The translations under genes were made by a program, and so were the position numbers. Below, piece after piece: positions 43,567-49,934 of a stretch of DNA of 64,000 bases. The stretch is from positions 1,622,501-1,686,500 of the forward strand of contig NZ_CP035952.1 of NCBI RefSeq assembly GCF_004214895.1, written 5' to 3'. This DNA comes from Pseudomonas tructae. Its GTDB lineage: Bacteria; Pseudomonadota; Gammaproteobacteria; Pseudomonadales; Pseudomonadaceae. The notes below the pieces were generated by a model that did no database searches, was not told where the DNA came from, and saw only the letters and a list, made by a program, of their open reading frames with translations. How positions within the stretch are numbered: position 1 is the stretch's first letter; the number at the start of each line of letters is the position of its first letter.

Positions 43567-43630
43567 TGCATATCCATGCATAGCAGGGTTTGCATTCCGT
43601 TACAGGCACCGGCATTATGCATTTTATGCA
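43567..43630 (+). promoter_or_regulatory. prtR promoter with two TGCAT/ATGCA operators
   Basis: TTGCAT (43590-43595) and CATTAT (43613-43618) are 17 bases apart, predicting transcription from about 43625. Palindrome TGCAT-ATCC-ATGCA lies at 43567-43580 and TGCAT-TTT-ATGCA at 43618-43630, the latter covering the -10 end and the start codon. The same half-sites recur in the tailocin promoter, pointing to autorepression. Confidence 0.65.
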
Positions 43631-44360
43631 AAAACGCAACGTAGCATCCGTCTTAAGAGCACTGCTCGATCGCCACGGTCTCTCCCCCACGGAGTTGCAC
43701 CGGCGTACCGGCGTGCCGCAATCCACCCTGTCGCGCATTCTCAGCGAGAAGATCGTCGACCCGTCCGATAAGCATGTGTCGAAAATCGCCGAATACTTTG
43801 GCGTGAGCACCGACCAGCTGCGCGGTCGCGTCGAGCTGGGTGACAGCCGCGAAGCTGCGCCTGCACGCAGCCACGCCGAGTTGAACGATATCAGTCTGTG
43901 GGATGACGACACACCCGTCGAGGACGACGAGGTGTCCATTCCATTTCTTCGCGAGGTCGAGTTGGCAGCAGGATCAGGAAGATTCGTAATCGAAGAAAGC
44001 GAGAAGGCCAGCCTGCGCTTCGGCAAGCGCAGCTTGCGCCACAACGGCGTGCAGTTCGACCAGGCCAAGTGTGTGACGGTGCGCGGCAATAGCATGTTGC
44101 CGGTGTTGCGTGACGGCGCCACGGTGGGTGTCAACGCCGGCAAGAGCGGCATCGGCGACATTGTCGACGGCGACCTGTACGCCATCAACCACAATGGCCA
44201 ACTGCGGGTGAAGCAGTTGTATCGCCTGCCTACCGGCATTCGCCTGCGCAGCTTCAACCGCGATGAACACCCGGATGAAGACTACAGCTTCCAGCAGATG
44301 CAAGAGGAGCAGATCAGCATCCTTGGGCATGTGTTCTGGTGGGGCATGTACGCTCGCTGA
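43626..44360 (+). CDS. prtR: PrtR/CI-type S24 repressor of the tailocin
   Basis: Predicted SOS-cleavable repressor; 244 residues from MQKRNVASVLRALL (ATG 43626). ATG 43617 would add three residues. The N-terminal helix-turn-helix is at residues 19-43 (LSPTELHRRTGVPQSTLSRIL). The C-terminal S24 peptidase has the Ala115-Gly116 cleavage pair (VELAAGSG), the catalytic Ser156 (GNSML) and Lys196 (RVKQL). RecA-stimulated self-cleavage after DNA damage would open the tailocin promoter downstream. No PrtN-like activator gene is seen. The predicted transcription start lies at or next to this ATG, so the mRNA may be leaderless. Confidence 0.88.
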   Translation: MQKRNVASVLRALLDRHGLSPTELHRRTGVPQSTLSRILSEKIVDPSDKHVSKIAEYFGVSTDQLRGRVELGDSREAAPARSHAELNDISLWDDDTPVEDDEVSIPFLREVELAAGSGRFVIEESEKASLRFGKRSLRHNGVQFDQAKCVTVRGNSMLPVLRDGATVGVNAGKSGIGDIVDGDLYAINHNGQLRVKQLYRLPTGIRLRSFNRDEHPDEDYSFQQMQEEQISILGHVFWWGMYAR

Positions 44361-44380
44361 GTAGTCCTACTCCTCAGAAT

Positions 44381-44404
44381 AACCCGCTTCGGCGGGTTTT
44401 TTTT
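44381..44404 (+). terminator. Intrinsic terminator after prtR
   Basis: AACCCGC-TTCG-GCGGGTT then a long T run. Confidence 0.92.
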
Positions 44405-44456
44405 CGCCTGCAGAAAAGCGATCCAGCCCAGGCAGGGCAAGGCCTACATGCGCAGG

Positions 44457-44521
44457 TGCATTTTCTCATGCATAAATATTTCCATAAATGCATTGACTGC
44501 ATATGCATTGATGCATAATCT
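44457..44521 (+). promoter_or_regulatory. Tailocin operon promoter and repressor operator cluster
   Basis: TTGACT (44493-44498) and TAATCT (44516-44521) are 17 bases apart. TGCAT/ATGCA half-sites crowd the region: 44457-44461, 44468-44473, 44488-44493, a perfect TGCATATGCA at 44498-44507, and TGCAT-TG-ATGCA at 44504-44515, the last two inside the spacer. This fits tight repression by PrtR with release on SOS induction. Confidence 0.75.
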
Positions 44522-44833
44522 TTGTCTCAAGCCGGTCGACACCGGTAGCGACAAAGGCAGCGATGAACAGGCCTGAACTGTTCAGAGGGTTGGCAACTGG
44601 CCCGGGTGTGCAGCGTAAAGCACCACAAGCAGTTATCCGGCGGGCAGGTGGCCGCGGTCGGAGGAACAACTTGAAGCGGAGTCGCCCAGCGCACCAGTCG
44701 TGGCGGGCGGTTCGACAACGCATTACTGAAAAGCCTGGGGAGGCCGGGCTTTTTGGAATGCCGAGTGATCGGTTTAGCAGTGACCGCTGTTGGCAAGAGG
44801 CCGAGCAGCGTCAATTCTGAAAGGGAGTTTTAC
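44522..44833 (+). other. Tailocin operon leader (about 310 bases, no supported gene)
   Basis: It runs from the predicted promoter to the first bacteriocin. An 85-codon open frame at 44563-44820 lacks a Shine-Dalgarno and family resemblance, so it is not called. A terminator-like hairpin, AAAGCCTGG / CCGGGCTTT plus TTT, at 44729-44754 could attenuate transcription before the toxin gene. Confidence 0.5.
44729..44754 (+). terminator. Terminator-like hairpin in the tailocin leader
   Basis: Nine-base stem (one G-T pair), five-base loop, then T run. Possible attenuator. Confidence 0.55.
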
Positions 44834-45853
44834 ATGGCGCTAGAACTGGCAACGACCATTATCTACGGTGATGGATCTGTTGAATTTATCAGTCTCAATC
44901 CTGGCCAGGTCCGGGGCAGTATTCTGGGTAACTACCCAATGGGCAACCCGATGCTGGGTGCTGTCATTGGCATCGAAAATGACTACAAAGCGGCGCACGC
45001 CAACCTGGAAATCAACCTGCAGAAGGAACTGGACGTGTTGTCCAGCCAGTTTCCACCGCTGACAGATACTGCAACGATTACCGGACTGCAAAGGCAGGTG
45101 GCGGTGATCAATTCGCTGATGGTTCGCAAGAACAGTGAACTGCAGACCGAGTTGAAGGCGGTCAAAAGCAGCCGCAGCATTGGCAAGCTGATGGCTACTT
45201 ACAACGCAAAACTGCTTAATGAACAGGTCGCTAGTCTGTTGGCGCAGGTAGGCAAACTGGATGCCGAGATCACTCGGCAGCAACAGGCGAATGACGCCAA
45301 GGCCGAAGTTGATTACAAGGCCGCGGTAAAATTCACCGCAGACTTTTACAAAGAGCTGACATCGAAAGTAGGTGGGCAGTTGGCAGCGGAGGCGCAAGCC
45401 TTGGCGGCGGGCGTCCAGGGCAAGCGTATTGGCAATGCCAAGGAGGCCATGGCCGCGTATGAAAAATACAAGGATGCGTTGAACAAAAAATTCAGTGCCA
45501 AGGACCGAGAGGCCATTGCCAAGGCGTTGGACTCGCTGAACAAAGAGCAACTGGCGAAAAACCTGGAACAGTTCAGCAAAGCGTTCGGCTATGTGGGTAA
45601 AGCCATGGATTACGCTGACCTGCTGGTCGAGATCAAAAAAGGCTACGCGACAGGAGAGTGGGGTAGCACCTTTTTGAAGATCGAAACGCTGTTGGCTGGC
45701 AATGCCGCAGGTGCACTGCTTGCGTTTGCGTTCGGTGTGGCGGCGTCGACCGTCATGGGGGCTATTGCATTCGCCATGATCATGGCAGTGACCAGTGCCT
45801 ACATTGATGAGGCGCGGGTCAAGAAGTTCAACGATGCGCTGCTTGCGCTCTGA
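44834..45853 (+). CDS. Pore-forming colicin-like bacteriocin, E1/Ia type (tailocin cargo 1)
   Basis: Predicted bacteriocin that kills by depolarising the inner membrane; 339 residues from ATG 44834 after AAAGGGAG. Residues about 162-339 match the colicin channel domain: AAYEKYKDALNKKFSAKDREAIAKAL, FSKAFGYVGKAMDYADLLVEIKKG, then a hydrophobic hairpin of about 38 residues (286-324) near the C-terminus. The hairpin length suits the E1/Ia group. The N-terminal part is short (about 160 residues, mostly coiled coil), so a full receptor/translocation region like that of colicin Ia or pyocin S5 is not obvious. First gene after the SOS-type promoter; its convergent neighbour encodes the matching immunity type. 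Confidence 0.88.
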   Translation: MALELATTIIYGDGSVEFISLNPGQVRGSILGNYPMGNPMLGAVIGIENDYKAAHANLEINLQKELDVLSSQFPPLTDTATITGLQRQVAVINSLMVRKNSELQTELKAVKSSRSIGKLMATYNAKLLNEQVASLLAQVGKLDAEITRQQQANDAKAEVDYKAAVKFTADFYKELTSKVGGQLAAEAQALAAGVQGKRIGNAKEAMAAYEKYKDALNKKFSAKDREAIAKALDSLNKEQLAKNLEQFSKAFGYVGKAMDYADLLVEIKKGYATGEWGSTFLKIETLLAGNAAGALLAFAFGVAASTVMGAIAFAMIMAVTSAYIDEARVKKFNDALLAL

Positions 45854-45860
45854 AGTGACG

Positions 45861-46193
45861 CTACCGTTTCATCAGTAGATAGACACAGTAGGCGCCACCC
45901 AGCGGGATCGCTGTCGCCATGCACAGCAGATAAAAAAGCGCATAGAGGCCGTTTTTACCCGGGGTCTCGACAAATAGGCCGCGGCTCCAGAATGCCGAAG
46001 AAGAAAACTTTAAAACGCTCTGTTCAATCAACTTTCTCGAGAAGGGGAACAACAACAGGCTCGCACTGGAAAGCAGCAAGTAAATCAGGTTTTCCCGGGT
46101 TGAGAATGAATTGTCGTACCACCAGATTGCTGTGCCTATTGCAAACAGGCTCAGTGCGAGCAAGAGGTTTTTTACATAGTAGTTTTTTTCCAT
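45861..46193 (-). CDS. Colicin E1-type immunity protein
   Basis: Predicted inner-membrane immunity to the adjacent pore former; 110 residues from ATG 46193, which has GGA upstream. A longer frame from 46256 lacks support. Three membrane helices are predicted (about 7-24, 36-51, 83-107). The pattern YYVKNLLL, a central FPFSRKLIEQ and the ending LLCMATAIPLGG resembles colicin E1 immunity protein. Convergent orientation, with seven bases between stops, is the classic layout for pore-forming colicins, allowing expression while the toxin is repressed. Confidence 0.85.
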   Translation of the reverse strand: MEKNYYVKNLLLALSLFAIGTAIWWYDNSFSTRENLIYLLLSSASLLLFPFSRKLIEQSVLKFSSSAFWSRGLFVETPGKNGLYALFYLLCMATAIPLGGAYCVYLLMKR

Positions 46194-46389
46194 AGCGTCC
46201 GCTGTGGTTCGAGATATCTGGGGAGTCATTGCGGCCTGGCGAATCGCTACTGGCATCGCTGGCCTTTGGGCATGTCCTTGCAGACGCGCGTCGACGGATG
46301 AACTTTACCTTTTTTTACCTCGCAGAGGTGATCGATACAAAAACGCCGCTGGCACGTTGCCAAGCGGACTTATCCAAGGAGACAGGACA
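46194..46389 (+). other. Immunity-holin intergenic region
   Basis: No gene seen. It should hold the minus-strand promoter of the immunity gene and the junction where the bacteriocin module was inserted ahead of the holin. A dyad CGCTGGCA / TGCCAAGCG lies near 46347-46366. AAGGAG at 46376 is the holin ribosome binding site. Confidence 0.45.
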
Positions 46390-46737
46390 GTGACGAACGA
46401 ACAACAGACGTTACTGGAAATGCCGATCTGGCTGGTGATCGTCCTGGCGTTGCTGGGCGGCGTATCCGGCGAGATGTGGCGGGCGGACAAGGCCGGTGCC
46501 CGTGGTTGGGCGCTGTTTCGGCGCCTGGTGTTGCGTTCGGGGGCCTGTATGGTCTGCGGCGTGTCGACGGTGATGCTGCTGTACGCCAGCGGCATGTCGA
46601 TCTGGAGCGCCAGCGCTTTTGGCTGCCTGACCGCCATGGCCGGTGCCGATGTCGCCATCGGGCTTTATGAACGCTGGGCGGCACGGCGACTGGGCATCGA
46701 TGCACAAACGTCAAACAGCGACAGCAACAAGGGATGA
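46390..46737 (+). CDS. Holin
   Basis: Membrane protein that triggers lysis and lets the endolysin reach the wall; 115 residues from GTG 46390 (AAGGAG, eight-base spacing). Three hydrophobic segments (about 12-32, 49-72, 74-96) and a charged hydrophilic C-terminus fit a class I-like phage holin. It heads the tailocin genes proper. Confidence 0.82.
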   Translation: MTNEQQTLLEMPIWLVIVLALLGGVSGEMWRADKAGARGWALFRRLVLRSGACMVCGVSTVMLLYASGMSIWSASAFGCLTAMAGADVAIGLYERWAARRLGIDAQTSNSDSNKG

Positions 46738-46798
46738 GGCGATGAGCGATGGCTTACGGATACCGTGCGCCTGACAACCGTGTCGCCAAGGAGCGCAG

Positions 46799-47317
46799 GT
46801 GAACGAACTGACGACGCTACACGAGGCCATCACCGCGACCATCAAGGCCGCGATGCCTCAACTTGAAACCGTTGCCGGCTACGCCACGACGGAGCAGAAC
46901 ACGGCGCTGCCGGCCCTCAATCACGCCATGGTCAGCTTCAGGCCCGGAACCGACCCAGGTGATGGCCGTTGTTGCATCCTGGCCACTTTCGAAGCGGATA
47001 TCCATGTGGATGCCAGTGTTATGCAAGCTCCATTGCAGGCTGCCAGCCTGGCAACACAACTGACCGTACTGTTGCGTCAGCAGTTCTGGCAACTGGACTT
47101 TGTCCAAGCGGCGAACAATGTTCAGGCGTCTGTTGTACAACCCGGCGCAGGCACAACGTTTCCCACAACTTGGCGAGTGCAATGGGAGCAGGCGCTGCTC
47201 CTGGGAGCGGTGCAATGGCCCTGGCCCGATCAGACTGGGCCCCTGGCCTTCGCCTTCAGCCCTGACACCGGTCCGAGATTTGAGGCCGACTACCAATCGC
47301 CGGAGGATCTGCAATGA
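46799..47317 (+). CDS. Tailocin protein of unknown function
   Basis: 172 residues from GTG 46799 (AAGGAG six bases before). No family recognised. It is soluble, with no signal or membrane helix, and the composition is normal for the region. Its place between holin and baseplate spike genes and an ATGA overlap with the spike gene suggest a tail or tail-completion protein; that is inference. Confidence 0.7.
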   Translation: MNELTTLHEAITATIKAAMPQLETVAGYATTEQNTALPALNHAMVSFRPGTDPGDGRCCILATFEADIHVDASVMQAPLQAASLATQLTVLLRQQFWQLDFVQAANNVQASVVQPGAGTTFPTTWRVQWEQALLLGAVQWPWPDQTGPLAFAFSPDTGPRFEADYQSPEDLQ

Positions 47318-47874
47318 GCTACGCCAGTGCCATGCACGACCGTATGCTCGCCGGCCTGGTGATTCCCTGCCGGGTGGTGGCCGTAGACCTTGCCGCCGCC
47401 CGGGTGCGGGTGTCCGACGGCGCCGGCTGGACCAGCGCCTGGTTGCGCTGGCACAGCCAGGCCGCTGGCAAGGCCCGCCACTGGCGGGCACCGAGCCTGG
47501 GTGAGCAGGGCATTGTGCTCAGCCCCAGTGGCGAGCCGGCCCAGGGTACGTTCGTGCCTGGCTTGTACGGCAACGCCGGCGACCAGCCGGACAACCGCGA
47601 GCATGTCGAGGTCTGGCGTTTCGACGATGGTGGCTCGCTGGTATACGACTGGCAGGCCCGCAGTTACAGCATCGAGCTGCCCAGCGGTACCGTCAGCATC
47701 AAGGTCGGCGGTAGCTCGGCAGTAGTGACCGATCAGGCCATCACCGCCAATGCCGCGAGCATTACCCTGACCGGTGAGGTGCAGATCAACGGCCCGCTGC
47801 GGGTAAGCGGCGACATTCTCGGTGGCGCCAAGATCATCGATACCGGTGGCAACACTGCCAACCACAAACACTGA
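47314..47874 (+). CDS. Baseplate assembly protein V (membrane-piercing spike)
   Basis: 186 residues; P2 gpV-like spike at the tip of the tube. An N-terminal OB-like region (VVAVDLAAARVRVSDG), a triple beta-helix-like middle (residues 125-170) and the C-terminal GGNTANHKH with the H-x-H iron-binding tip are all characteristic. It overlaps the previous stop by ATGA. Confidence 0.9.
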   Translation: MSYASAMHDRMLAGLVIPCRVVAVDLAAARVRVSDGAGWTSAWLRWHSQAAGKARHWRAPSLGEQGIVLSPSGEPAQGTFVPGLYGNAGDQPDNREHVEVWRFDDGGSLVYDWQARSYSIELPSGTVSIKVGGSSAVVTDQAITANAASITLTGEVQINGPLRVSGDILGGAKIIDTGGNTANHKH

Positions 47875-47879
47875 ATCCA

Positions 47880-47902
47880 GCCCGCCCACAGCGGGCTTTT
47901 TT
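47880..47902 (+). terminator. Intra-operon terminator-like hairpin 1
   Basis: GCCCGC-CCACA-GCGGGC then TTTTTT, six bases after the spike stop and directly before a CCTGGAG ribosome binding site. Confidence 0.75.
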
Positions 47903-47917
47903 ATTCCTGGAGACATC

Positions 47918-48115
47918 ATGGCCAGCATAAAGAAAAGCACTTCCCAAGCACCCGCCACCCGGGTGTTCTGCGACAGCCGCTACACCTCTCGCGTGCTCAT
48001 CCTGGCGGATGCCCGCCAACTGAGCGTAAGTGCAGGACAAGTCATTGTCGCCGCTGATGACAGCGTCGCCCTAGGCTACCTGCAGGAGCACCCGGACTTC
48101 ACAGCCAAGGAGTAG
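47918..48115 (+). CDS. Small tailocin protein, unknown function
   Basis: 65 residues from ATG 47918 (TGGAG at 47908). Not recognised. It is basic at the N-terminus (MASIKKSTSQ), with a short beta-rich middle and an acidic end. It sits between the spike and gpW genes, four bases before gpW. Confidence 0.75.
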   Translation: MASIKKSTSQAPATRVFCDSRYTSRVLILADARQLSVSAGQVIVAADDSVALGYLQEHPDFTAKE

Positions 48116-48119
48116 GGCG

Positions 48120-48446
48120 ATGATCGGCATGGATCGCCGGAGCGGCCAGCCGTTATCCGGTCTTGCACATTTGCGCCAATCCATCGAAGACATCCTCACC
48201 ACGCCACTGGGTAGCCGGCGCATGCGCCCGGAATACGGCAGCAAGCTGCGCCGCTTTGTCGACCTGCCGGTCAACGAAGGTTGGAAAAGCGCGGTGCAGG
48301 CGGAGGTGGCCCGCGCCCTGGGGCGTTGGGAGCCACGTTTGAAGCTGGAACGGGTCAGGGTAACGGCAGTGGTTGGCGGGCAGATTACCTTGCAGCTCAC
48401 CGGGCAATACCTGAACGCCAGCCAGACCCTGGAGGTGGTGGCATGA
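48120..48446 (+). CDS. Baseplate wedge protein W (gp25-like)
   Basis: 108 residues. The gp25-family pattern is present: a central LTTPLGSRRMRPEYGSKL near residue 30 with the EYG-type motif that joins baseplate and sheath. ATGA overlap with gpJ. Confidence 0.9.
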   Translation: MIGMDRRSGQPLSGLAHLRQSIEDILTTPLGSRRMRPEYGSKLRRFVDLPVNEGWKSAVQAEVARALGRWEPRLKLERVRVTAVVGGQITLQLTGQYLNASQTLEVVA

Positions 48447-49324
48447 GTAGTGTGGATCTATCGGCGTTGCCCGCGCCGCAGGTACTGGAAGACCTCGATT
48501 TCGAGGCCATCTACCAGGCTGACCTGGCGACCTTCCGGTCGCATATGGGCGACAACTGGGACGCTGCAGTCGAAAGCGACCCTGTGAACAAACTGCTGGA
48601 AGTCGGCGCCTACCGCAAGCTGCTCAACCGTGCGCGGGTCAATGATGCCGCCAAGGCACTGTTGCTGGCCTATGCGCAAGGTGCCGACTTGGATCAACTG
48701 GCCGCCAATGTGCAACTGCAGCGGCTGGAGGTGCAGGCTCAAGACACCAGCAGCGTACCGCCCACCCCGCAGGTGCTGGAGGAAGACGACGCGCTGCGCG
48801 AGCGGGTGCAACTGGTGTATGAAGGGCTGACCACGGCCGGCCCGCGCAACAGCTACATCCTGCATGCCCGCAACGCGTCCGGCCAAGTGGCCGATGCGAC
48901 GGCCGAAAGCCCGTCGCCGGCCGAGGTGGTGGTGACCGTGCTGGCGCTCGAAAGCGATGGCGACGCTGGGGTACAACTGTTGGAAACCGTGCGGCGCAAG
49001 CTCAATGACGATGACGTGCGCCCAGTGGGTGATCGCTTGACGGTGCAAGGTGCGCAGATCCTGCGCTACCGCATCGACGCTGTGGTGCACATGAGCGGCA
49101 GCGGCCCGGAGATCGAGGCGACGCTTGCCGAGTGTAAACGCCGCCTGCAAGCCTGGATCAATCCGCGCCGGCGCCTGGGTGTTGAAGTGGCCCGCTCGGG
49201 CGTGGATGCGCAGTTGCATATCAACGGCGTCAGCCGCGTCGACCTGAACAGCTGGACCGACATTCGCCCGACCCCGGCACAAGCGGCCTGGTGTGAAGGG
49301 ATCAGCGTAACGCGGGGGAGCTGA
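48443..49324 (+). CDS. Baseplate protein J
   Basis: 293 residues from ATG 48443 (inside the gpW stop). The P2 gpJ/Mu gp47-like wedge protein has an N-terminal FRSHMGDNWDAAVESDPVNKLLE segment, a conserved ANVQLQRL, and a C-terminal LNSWTDIRPTPAQAAWC. An earlier open frame from 48281 overlaps gpW and is rejected. Confidence 0.92.
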   Translation: MSSVDLSALPAPQVLEDLDFEAIYQADLATFRSHMGDNWDAAVESDPVNKLLEVGAYRKLLNRARVNDAAKALLLAYAQGADLDQLAANVQLQRLEVQAQDTSSVPPTPQVLEEDDALRERVQLVYEGLTTAGPRNSYILHARNASGQVADATAESPSPAEVVVTVLALESDGDAGVQLLETVRRKLNDDDVRPVGDRLTVQGAQILRYRIDAVVHMSGSGPEIEATLAECKRRLQAWINPRRRLGVEVARSGVDAQLHINGVSRVDLNSWTDIRPTPAQAAWCEGISVTRGS

Positions 49325-49325
49325 C

Positions 49326-49934
49326 ATGGACAGTTTGCTTCCGCTCAACAGTACCGATCTTGAACAAGCCATCGAGGCCGCAGGATTTGAAACCACCGAA
49401 GTCCCCCTGCGTGCCCTGTACAACCCCGACACCTGCCCTGCGCACCTGCTGCACCAACTGGCCTGGGCCTGGTCGGTGGACCGCTGGGATGAAACCTGGC
49501 CAGAGGCAATCAAGCGCTCGGTGATCCGCTCGGCGTTCTACGTACATGCACACAAAGGAACCATCAGTGCACTACGAAGGGTGGTGGAGCCGTTCGGTTA
49601 TCTCATTGAGATAGCCGAATGGTTCAACCAGCAGCCCGAGGGCGCGCCGGGAACCTTCGCCTTGAAGATCGGCGTTTCCAACGGCGGGATCAGCGAAGAG
49701 AGCTACCGTGAGCTGTCGGCGTTACTTGATGACGCCCGGCCAGTGAGTCGGCACATGACAGGTTTGGCAATCAGCCTGGAATCGCTTGGCGGCTTCTACG
49801 TGGGCGGCTCGGTGAGCGAGGGCGACGTACTCGACGTATACCCACCTGTACCACGAGAAATTGAGGTCGCCGGCCTGATTGGCCGTGGTGGCCGTGAACA
49901 CACCATTGATATCCTGGACATTGCATATGGTTGA
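49326..49934 (+). CDS. Tail protein I
   Basis: 202 residues; P2 gpI-like baseplate protein with the conserved LLHQLAWAWSVDRWDETW and FYVHAHKGTISALRRVVEPFGY segments. It starts one base after the gpJ stop and overlaps the tail-fibre start. Confidence 0.92.
   Translation: MDSLLPLNSTDLEQAIEAAGFETTEVPLRALYNPDTCPAHLLHQLAWAWSVDRWDETWPEAIKRSVIRSAFYVHAHKGTISALRRVVEPFGYLIEIAEWFNQQPEGAPGTFALKIGVSNGGISEESYRELSALLDDARPVSRHMTGLAISLESLGGFYVGGSVSEGDVLDVYPPVPREIEVAGLIGRGGREHTIDILDIAYG

Noticed and set aside
41087..43771. 894-codon open frame antisense to mutS
   Set aside because: Shadow of mutS; it also runs over the prtR promoter.
44563..44820. 85-codon open frame in the tailocin leader
   Set aside because: No ribosome site, no recognisable family, Arg-rich composition of random frame; treated as leader.
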